Origin: Leptonema illini DSM 21528
GTDB taxonomy: Bacteria; Spirochaetota; Leptospiria; Leptospirales; Leptonemataceae
Length of the DNA stretch: 64,000 nucleotides
Direction: 5' to 3'
Assembly (NCBI RefSeq): GCF_000243335.1
Contig: NZ_JH597773.1
Coordinates: forward strand, 348,168-412,167
Under the pieces are notes generated by a model. It was not told where the DNA came from, searched no databases, and saw nothing but the letters and a program-made list of their open reading frames with translations. Both the position numbers and the translations under genes were made by a program. This document shows, one piece after another, positions 57,903-64,000 of this stretch (position 1 is the first letter of the stretch; each line of letters starts with the position of its first letter).

Positions 57903-59201
57903 TTATCGCTCTGGCCTTAGCCTGTCTGAAGAATCATCGCCGTCGAAAAGCCATCCGACGGCAGTCAAGACAAGCAGAGGGATGTTCTTTGAGATTGGAC
58001 CGAGCGGATGCAGAAGAAGCTCCGGAATTCGAAACGCTATCACCAGCGTATAAAACGCCACAGCGGCCAGCTGAAAACCGTAAGATATGCGACGATATCG
58101 GCTAAAGAGCATCAGACCGAGTACAAGGTCAAACAGACAGGAGCCATACAGAAACAGAACAAGCAAACCGTCAGGCACGCCGGACTGTTTCAACCACGAC
58201 ATACTGATAGCGGGCTCGTACAGAAACGCAGTCACGATGGCCGTCCAGATCCACACGAACGCGATACTGTAGCGCAGCATGGGCCTGATGACGGATAACG
58301 CTGCCTCATACAACGTTCCGGCCGGCAAAGCAAGAGCAGATCTCATCGTAAGGCCTGTGAGCCTTTCAAACGGCCGCGCATCGCCCGTATTGCCGCGCTC
58401 AAGCATTTGTAACGTCTCTTCGTTCACGATGCCTGTTCCCCATCGTGCAACGGCCCGCATCCATGACATAGGAATGCCTATCAGATAAGCCGCGGCAAAT
58501 CCGGCATTCCGTCGAAAAGACTGAAGCATCTGCGCCATCGTCACGACCTCGGGACCGGCAACGTCGACGGTGACTCCGCGCGAAGGCCACTTTGCGATGA
58601 GCGACGACACACCGGCCGCAAGATCCTCAATACGCAACGGCTGCAGCAAGAAGCGGCCGCCGCCGGGCAACGGCAGAAGCGGTAACGTCGCAAGCAGAGC
58701 AAGAAGCTTCGTGCTCTTGCCGCCCGGACCGATCACAAGAGAGGGGCGCAGGATCACGGCAGAGGGGATGAGCTTGCGCAACGCCTCATCGGCCTTGCGC
58801 TTCGACAGATGATATTTCGTTTCGGCATGCTCGTCGGCTCCGAGCGCAGAGATCTGAATCAGACGTCGGATCTTCAGAGATCGCGCCGCACGAAACAGGG
58901 CGAGCGGGCCTTCATAATGAAGACGCTCAAACGTAGCATCCTTGCTTTCCCTGATAATTCCGACGGCATTGATGACCGCATCGCATCCGGCCAGCTGATC
59001 ACGCCAGGCGCTCTCATTGGCTTCGTCAGTGATTTGAATATTAAAATCGCCCTTCACATATTCGACTCCGGCAAGCGCCGGCTGTCTGGCGGGATCACGT
59101 ACGCACAGGCGCAACGTATAACCATCGGCCAGCAGGCGTTCGGCGATAGCACGTCCGATGAAGCCGGTGCCGCCGATCAGGAAGATGCGCATCGGCTTCA
59201 T
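57903..59201 (-). CDS. NAD(P)-binding SDR fused to a DoxX-like membrane domain
   Basis: The 432-residue protein begins with an atypical/extended SDR: MRIFLIGGTGFIGRAIAERL, a NAVGIIRESK segment and YHLSKRKADEAL giving Tyr-x3-Lys. Residues about 310-420 form four membrane segments of DoxX-like type (SIAFVWIWTAIVTAFLYEP; LFLYGSCLFDLVLGLMLFSR). The N-terminal part resembles NDUFA9-like quinone-linked SDRs. A fusion of the two is known in several bacteria; its substrate may be a quinone or lipid. It overlaps the DUF167 gene by 4 bases. Confidence 0.8.
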   Translation of the reverse strand: MKPMRIFLIGGTGFIGRAIAERLLADGYTLRLCVRDPARQPALAGVEYVKGDFNIQITDEANESAWRDQLAGCDAVINAVGIIRESKDATFERLHYEGPLALFRAARSLKIRRLIQISALGADEHAETKYHLSKRKADEALRKLIPSAVILRPSLVIGPGGKSTKLLALLATLPLLPLPGGGRFLLQPLRIEDLAAGVSSLIAKWPSRGVTVDVAGPEVVTMAQMLQSFRRNAGFAAAYLIGIPMSWMRAVARWGTGIVNEETLQMLERGNTGDARPFERLTGLTMRSALALPAGTLYEAALSVIRPMLRYSIAFVWIWTAIVTAFLYEPAISMSWLKQSGVPDGLLVLFLYGSCLFDLVLGLMLFSRYRRISYGFQLAAVAFYTLVIAFRIPELLLHPLGPISKNIPLLVLTAVGWLFDGDDSSDRLRPER

Positions 59202-59425
59202 ACGTCGCTCACCTCGATAATTTTATGGCGCGCCGTCTCGCCGCTGACGATCGATACATGTCGTCGTTTCACGCCAAGGTGACGGGCAAGCGTTTCGATC
59301 AGCTCGGCGTTTGCCTTACCATCTTCGGGAGGCGAATGCACCCTGACCTCGAGCGTGCCGTCTTCAAGGACGTGAACGCCCTGCTTCGACGACTTTGGTT
59401 TCACATGAACGGAGTAGCGGCGCAC
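59198..59425 (-). CDS. DUF167 (YggU) family protein
   Basis: The 75-residue protein matches the small DUF167/YggU fold: VHVKPKSSKQGVHV, then VRVHSPPEDGKANAELIETL and HVSIVSGETARHK. Structures are known but not the function. It is the first gene of an operon with the SDR-DoxX and DUF2269 genes; the stop overlaps the next start. Confidence 0.87.
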   Translation of the reverse strand: MRRYSVHVKPKSSKQGVHVLEDGTLEVRVHSPPEDGKANAELIETLARHLGVKRRHVSIVSGETARHKIIEVSDV

Positions 59426-59604
59426 ATCTACTGGTTGCGTTTGCCGCTCATTCTGGAAAGCGAAATCCGATACGGTTCCGGTTCATCCCCTCCTCCGCAA
59501 GACACAGGGCCGGATTGTTGATTTTAAGACTCAGAATCGCCCACGCTCTGGCAGCACCTCAGATGGAGTGGACGCAGAACCTTTTCCTGACATTCTCGCC
59601 AATT

Positions 59605-60594
59605 ATGACACAGAGATTTCGTTTTCTGTTTTTCGTAGCCCTGCCGCTGATCTCCGGATGCTACATTGCAGAACTCTACCAGCGACGGGCCATTCATCCC
59701 GATGGTCTGCGCACCATCCAGCCCGGCATGACGGCTCCGCAACAGGTCAGCCGCGGCGGATCTCTTCTTACAGGCTACGGCCTCTGTACGCCGGTCTTTC
59801 AGTTTATTCCCACAGCCTACTGTGATACATCGGCCACCGCTTATTCTTTCAGCGGCGAGACGCTTGCCATCGCGAACTACTCCGCCTATCATGTTTCGCT
59901 ACAGCTCTTTGACTCGGCATCAAAGAGGCCACTGTGGAGTCGCAGCGAATTCAACACGGCCATCTCTGCCATCGCCTTCTCGAAGGATGACCGGACGGTT
60001 CATGTCACCTCGGGTTATGCGCTTTACATCCTCTCTCGCGAAAACGGAAGCATTCAGGCGACGCATGCGATCCGCACCGGGCACAGCCTTGCCGTCAGTG
60101 AAAAGGCGATCTTCGTCGGTCATAACGGCAGCATCACGATGATCAAAGCCGACGGAACACGTACAGAACAGAGCTGCGTTCCGGACCGCGAGATACTCAC
60201 ATCGGGCATAAGAAGCACGCCCGCGGAAATCGTCGATATCGCCGTCTCTGAAGATGAGCAGAGCATGGCCGCCATCGATATCCGCGGATTTGTATGCGAG
60301 TTTGATCTGAGCGACGGTATGCGACTCAAGGCGGCCTATTATCCGAATCGGCCGACGTTCACCGGACAGGTTGCCTACAGAAACGGACTGTATATCGCTC
60401 GTGAACAGCAGCTGTCTCAGGTGAAAGAGACGGAGCAGGTCTATGAATGCATTCAGTCACTCGAAGAAATGTATGCAACACCGCAGGCCTTCTATGGCCT
60501 TGTTCGCAGCTTCGAGCGCGGCGGAGGGTATCCGATCGTTGACATGGATTCGTTTATCGAGAGGCGCTGTAAGGCGGTGGCTGGAGGGGGATAG
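59605..60594 (+). CDS. Lipoprotein with beta-propeller-like repeats
   Basis: From ATG 59605 the 329-residue protein has a lipoprotein signal (FLFFVALPLISGC). The mature part shows repeated four-strand units (AYSFSGETLAIANYSAYHVS, AISAIAFSKDDRTVHVTSGY, VDIAVSEDEQSMAAIDIRGF), like a WD40/YVTN propeller. The start region DGLRTIQPGMTAPQQV resembles the IRPGVTTPQEL region of the lipoprotein at 63154. Function unknown; probably a surface or periplasmic scaffold. The frame is open upstream into the DUF167 gene but without conserved sequence. Confidence 0.7.
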   Translation: MTQRFRFLFFVALPLISGCYIAELYQRRAIHPDGLRTIQPGMTAPQQVSRGGSLLTGYGLCTPVFQFIPTAYCDTSATAYSFSGETLAIANYSAYHVSLQLFDSASKRPLWSRSEFNTAISAIAFSKDDRTVHVTSGYALYILSRENGSIQATHAIRTGHSLAVSEKAIFVGHNGSITMIKADGTRTEQSCVPDREILTSGIRSTPAEIVDIAVSEDEQSMAAIDIRGFVCEFDLSDGMRLKAAYYPNRPTFTGQVAYRNGLYIAREQQLSQVKETEQVYECIQSLEEMYATPQAFYGLVRSFERGGGYPIVDMDSFIERRCKAVAGGG

Positions 60595-60619
60595 AAAAGC
60601 AAGAGCCACGCATCATCTG

Positions 60620-60865
60620 TCAGTCATTCATCTGAGACTTCAGCAGACCAAGCGCCTTATGATACTTCTGGAAGCGCTCAAAGTCTTTCAGGGATATGTC
60701 GCCATCTTCAACCGTATCGTGTAAAAGAGCCACTATCATCTCTTCGTCGGACCGACAACGATGCATCAACCGTAACGGATGCAGTATGTAAGGCCGTCCG
60801 CCTCGGTCCACCTGTCCTGCATGAACACGAACGGCTATGGCCAGGGCCTGATCAATCATATTCAT
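60620..60865 (-). pseudogene. Truncated RelA/SpoT-type HD phosphohydrolase
   Basis: The 81-residue frame has the N-terminal half of a small (p)ppGpp-hydrolase-like HD domain: QALAIAVRVHAGQVDRGGRP, YILHPLRLMHRC and the HDTVED motif, but stops after DISLKDFERFQKYHKALGL. The full domain needs about 70 more residues, including later metal and substrate residues, so it is probably a remnant. The 3' half is not visible in other frames downstream. Confidence 0.7.
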
Positions 60866-60971
60866 GGGTATCTCCGGATTATGCTTCTACGAAGCTTGAG
60901 AAACTCAGAGCGCGATCAACTTAAAAATTACCGGCCGATCGTGACGGCTCTTTCATTTCTCTTGACTTCGC

Positions 60972-61961
60972 TTGCTGTCAGTCCAAGCTCCTTTCGTGGA
61001 CCCGACGCCCGACAGAATCATTCGTGATACGTTCTCTGATAGAGAAGATGCCGTTCCTTTCTTCCGATCCACTCTGCCGCCCGGGCTGCTCGCTGTCCTT
61101 AATCTTGATACCCTAGAAGTAGAACAGGGAACCTTCATCGATGAGTCTATGAAGGAATACCGTACGGACGTCCTCTTCCGTATTCAAACCGCCAGTGGAT
61201 CGCCAGCGAAGATCTATCTGCTATTCGAGCATAAATCGCAAAGAGATCCGCGCATCTTCACACAGCTGCTTTCCTACCTCGCACGTATCTATGAACGACA
61301 GGATAAGCCCGTTCCCGTCATTCCCTTCGTCTTCTATCACGGAAAGAAGGCATGGGATCTCGGCACCGATTTCACGGCCCACTTCAAGCTCACGGATAGG
61401 GAGCGACAGATCTTTGCGCCCTATCTACCCGATTTCCGATTTGAGCTGTTTGACCTCGGTGATCAGGATGTTGAGACGCTAACTATTACACTCTACGTCA
61501 AAATGCTTCTACAGATCATCCGCTCCATTGATACGGATCGTCTTGATGACAATCTCAGAGACATTTTCGAGCTCTCTGAGATCTTTTTCTCAGAGCAAAA
61601 AAAGCTTGAGAAACTCAGAAAATTGATCTTTTATGTCCTCACAAGAGGCGAGGTGCCGCACGAGAAAGTTGCGAGCATCCTTTCCTCGGTCTCGAAACGA
61701 CTGGAGAAGGAAGCTATGACCGCTGCCCAAAAACTCAGAGAAGAAGGATTTGCACAGGGTATGCAGCAGGGCATGCAACAGGGGCTCCTTGAAGGAGAGC
61801 AGAAGCTACTTATCAAACAGATGGAGTGGAGATTCGGCAGTCTCTCGAAACAGGAGAATGATACCATCCGCGCCTGCTCAAACAGAGATCTCATCGAAGC
61901 AGCAAGCCGGGCTATTCTCGAAGGAAAGAGCAAGGATGAAGTGCTGGCACCGCTACGCTGA
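60972..61961 (+). CDS. Rpn-family recombination-promoting nuclease
   Basis: The 329-residue protein matches the Rpn/YhgA-like (PD-(D/E)XK transposase-related) family: DRIIRDTFSDREDAVPFFRS, TFIDESMKEYRTDVLFRI with catalytic Asp, IYLLFEHKSQRDPRIFTQLL with the E-x-K, and VIPFVFYHGKKAWD. The C-terminal QGMQQGMQQGLLEGEQ repeat is typical. Rpn proteins are DNA endonucleases, spread in variable copy number. It starts at TTG 60972 or a later GTG; a stop lies 9 bases upstream of the TTG. Confidence 0.88.
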   Translation: MLSVQAPFVDPTPDRIIRDTFSDREDAVPFFRSTLPPGLLAVLNLDTLEVEQGTFIDESMKEYRTDVLFRIQTASGSPAKIYLLFEHKSQRDPRIFTQLLSYLARIYERQDKPVPVIPFVFYHGKKAWDLGTDFTAHFKLTDRERQIFAPYLPDFRFELFDLGDQDVETLTITLYVKMLLQIIRSIDTDRLDDNLRDIFELSEIFFSEQKKLEKLRKLIFYVLTRGEVPHEKVASILSSVSKRLEKEAMTAAQKLREEGFAQGMQQGMQQGLLEGEQKLLIKQMEWRFGSLSKQENDTIRACSNRDLIEAASRAILEGKSKDEVLAPLR

Positions 61962-62009
61962 TCCACACAAGACGACTGAAAGTATACTTAGTTTTTTGAT
62001 ATCTCCGTA

Positions 62010-63089
62010 ATGCCAGCCGATAAAAACAGTATATCTGTGTGCGCCCTATTGCTTTTTCTACAGCTCTTCATCTCCCGTCATCTCGTAGCCGAAAATCTCA
62101 TGCTGCGACATCAGCTTCTTGCCTATAAACGGTCGATCCAGAAACCCCGCATCAGACAGATTGATCGAATCCTCTGGGTCATTCTGGCCGGTCTTCTGCC
62201 GACTGCCTTCTGGAAGAATGCTCTTGCCTTCGTCAAACCTGCTACTGTGATCCAATGGCATTGAGAGGCCTATCGATCTTTCTGGACGTGGATCTCGCGA
62301 AGAAAGAAGTCCGGTAGACCGGCCATACGTTCTCTGCTCAGAGACGAGATCATCCGTATGGCAGTAGAGAATCCCACCTGGGGACCGGAACGCATCCTCG
62401 GCGAGCTACAGACTGCTGGCTATCGACTGCATATCAATACCTTACGTAAATATATGCCGAAACGTGCGAAAACTCCCGGAGGGAACTGGAAGAACTTTCT
62501 CGACCTTCATTCATCGCAGATCGAGGCCATGGATTTCTTCGTAGTACCGATGTGGAACTTCACGCCGCTCTATGTCTTCTTTATCATCCACCATGCAACG
62601 AGAGAGATTCTACACGTTAACGTCACGGCACATCCAAATATGCAGTGGCTGCGACAGAACCTGAAAGAAGCATTCTCTGACGGAAGCATCATCCCGAGAT
62701 ACCTTGTTCACGACAATGACCCGGTCTTTGTCTACTCCAGACGATTCATGGAAAACGTGCTTTCCATCACTCCCCTCAGAACGGCGCCTCACAGCCCATG
62801 GCAGAACGCTTACGCTGAGAGATTTGTCGGAACCATTCGAAGAGAGCTCACCGATCACATCATCCCTCTCTCAGAAGCTCATCTGAGAAGTCTCGTCAGA
62901 GAATACATGCGTCATTATAATGAAGATCGTACGCATTCCTCGATCGGAAGAGATTCACCCCACGGCCGACCCCGGGCAGAAATGCCTCCCGATCAACCCC
63001 AGATCTCCGTTCCGCGAGTCCGTGGACTCCATACTTTCCGCTGGAGAAGGCCGCATGAGATGCATTTTTGTAGGCGACCCCCGATTTAG
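62010..63089 (+). pseudogene. rve-type integrase/transposase with in-frame TGA
   Basis: The frame encodes one transposase of the ENLMLRHQL ... integrase-core type but is cut by TGA at 62265-62267, after VKPATVIQWH. The frame continues without shift as EAYRSFWTWISRRKKSGRPA. A family alignment expects Arg at the stop (WHR), so a single CGA to TGA change explains it. The 3' part (from about 62358) keeps the DDE residues: D in IEAMDFFVVP, D in YLVHDNDPVFV and E in NAYAERFVGTIRREL. I did not find clear inverted repeats. Confidence 0.85.
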
Positions 63090-63153
63090 CGCGAACCCTC
63101 ATGGTCAGCTCTACGGTCCATCTTCCAATGGAGATTTCGCAATTGTGCAGGGT

Positions 63154-63762
63154 CTATTCCCCTTCTTCAATAATCAAATCACGGCAGTATTTGTCGAAGT
63201 CCTCTTGATCGTCTCGATCCAGTTTAGCCCCCAGCGATACGACCTCGTAAATTAACCGTTCACAGGCAAGTCCGCTTGAAGATCCAAACTTCAACTCACG
63301 GGCATCATAGTTTCGCCACGGACCATCAATAGCCTTGCCCTGCTCATCACGGGCACTATGGGCAACGATATAGAACTGAAGAACGTCTTTGTAAAAGTAT
63401 CCGGCCACAAAGCGCAGCTCCTTCCAGCCATGAAGCATCGTACCACCACCGAGGTCTCTCGGTTCATAGGCAATGGTTTGCCCATATGACAGAGACTTGT
63501 CAATTTTATATCTCTTTCCCTCCCAAGTCAGCCAGAAAGGCTTCTGATAAGTCCACTTACTTGATCTAACGCCGTCGAAAATGTCATCAAGCTCTTGAGG
63601 CGTCGTTACACCTGGTCGTATCGATTGAATACGCTCCAGCGTTATCAGGGCATCCTTAAAAGTGTTATCGTGATCACCCGTGGATAACTTGTGGTAAATC
63701 GTTTTACAATTGAACAGACTCAAGAATCCCATCGTTATTACTCCCATTAATAATAGTCTCAT
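63154..63762 (-). CDS. Lipoprotein, unknown function, with IS insertion at its start
   Basis: The 202-residue protein has a lipoprotein signal (ITMGFLSLFNC, Cys at 19) and a mature domain beginning with a helix pair (IQSIRPGVTTPQELDDIFDG, a SmpA/OmlA-like start) followed by strands (GWKELRFVAGYFYKDVLQFY). It is AT-richer than its neighbours. The second IS256-family copy starts 9 bases before its ATG, so the native ribosome binding site and promoter have been displaced. Expression, if any, depends on sequences supplied by the IS. Confidence 0.65.
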   Translation of the reverse strand: MRLLLMGVITMGFLSLFNCKTIYHKLSTGDHDNTFKDALITLERIQSIRPGVTTPQELDDIFDGVRSSKWTYQKPFWLTWEGKRYKIDKSLSYGQTIAYEPRDLGGGTMLHGWKELRFVAGYFYKDVLQFYIVAHSARDEQGKAIDGPWRNYDARELKFGSSSGLACERLIYEVVSLGAKLDRDDQEDFDKYCRDLIIEEGE

Positions 63763-63770
63763 CGAAATTC

Positions 63771-64000
63771 GATTATGTCCCGAATTTAGTTAGAGTTTGA
63801 AAAGGCGGAACCCTGGCCCAAAATGGGCCGAACAACCACATTCCCTTACGGAGGGTTCCAAGTGAAGAAGAACGAACGGGCAGAAAACAGTCAAACACAA
63901 AGCCTGGCGGCCGATGAGTTTCGGGATTATATTCGAACCAGCCTCGATTCCCGTGTGCGCGAATTTGCACTCGGCTACGTAGGAGCTTTGATTCTCGAAG
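63771..64000 (+). mobile_element. IS256-family insertion sequence, second copy, cut by window end
   Basis: It is identical base for base to the 5' 230 bases of the element at 29847, including the terminal repeat (GATTATGTCCCGAATTTAGT), the leader hairpin and the ribosome binding site. Confidence 0.95.
63862..64000 (+). CDS. IS256-family transposase, 5' end
   Basis: The first 46 codons of the same transposase as at 29938, starting at GTG 63862; the rest lies beyond the window. Confidence 0.92.
   Translation, partial: MKKNERAENSQTQSLAADEFRDYIRTSLDSRVREFALGYVGALILE

Noticed and set aside
60893..60914. 18-base direct match (AAGCTTGAGAAACTCAGA) between the region before the Rpn gene and its interior near 61611
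   Set aside because: It may be a remnant of another Rpn copy, but the match is too short to support a feature.

Overview
The window reads as chromosome of a spirochaete of the Leptospira/Leptonema branch (Leptospirales), probably the moderately GC-rich Leptonema type. Evidence: a DUF1564 protein (a paralogous family known mainly from Leptospira), many small lipoproteins with loose spirochaetal lipoboxes, a FapA/DUF342 protein, a KtrAB-type potassium system and a single long Rel protein. The assignment is inference from gene content; no rRNA or tRNA gene was recognised.

Layout. 1-18.5 kb is mostly housekeeping: a quinone oxidoreductase end, RNase HI, an outer-membrane beta-barrel, RluA, PlsC, KtrA/KtrB, Rel (broken by an apparent frameshift), FapA, AroA, HisI, a rhodanese lipoprotein, a gamma carbonic anhydrase, a large double-AAA/VWA protein, an SDR and ribosomal protein L32. 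18.65-20.59 kb is a group II intron inserted exactly inside a dispersed CACGGAGG-type repeat; removing it restores the repeat. pheS-pheT follow. 24.6-31.4 kb is an accessory island: hairpin repeats, three tandem units of Rhs C-terminal tail plus lipoprotein joined by ATGA overlaps, an N-terminally truncated Rhs gene, an orphan lipoprotein, a complete IS256-family element with an 8-bp target duplication, and a large palindromic repeat. 31.4-44.6 kb is housekeeping again: phasin-like protein, DksA-like protein, gyrB-mutS (overlapping), a three-gene exported metalloprotease operon, a DUF389 membrane protein, a thiolase, an orphan ATPase-fold protein and a Cys/Met-metabolism PLP enzyme. 44.6-47.4 kb holds small lipoproteins, two copies of a structured repeat and a complete IS4-family element with a 7-bp target duplication.

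47.5-51.7 kb is a four-gene, fully overlapping operon: C39-like peptidase, RimK-like ATP-grasp ligase, GCS2-like carboxylate-amine ligase and N-formylglutamate-amidohydrolase-like enzyme. It looks like a pathway that makes and trims a small amide-linked metabolite or peptide tag. 51.7-60.6 kb carries a lipoprotein, leuD, an SDR, a MASE1-PAS-GAF-GGDEF-EAL regulator, DUF1564, a DUF2269/SDR-DoxX/DUF167 operon and a propeller lipoprotein. 60.6-64 kb is decayed and mobile: a truncated HD hydrolase, an Rpn-type nuclease, an rve transposase with an in-frame TGA, a lipoprotein, and the start of a second IS256-family copy inserted 8 bp before that lipoprotein's start codon.

The most interesting signals are the Rhs-tail/lipoprotein modules, which look like toxin-immunity cassettes with a membrane-active tip; a structured dispersed repeat whose hairpin shows compensatory changes between copies; the amidoligase operon; and the intron-in-repeat arrangement.
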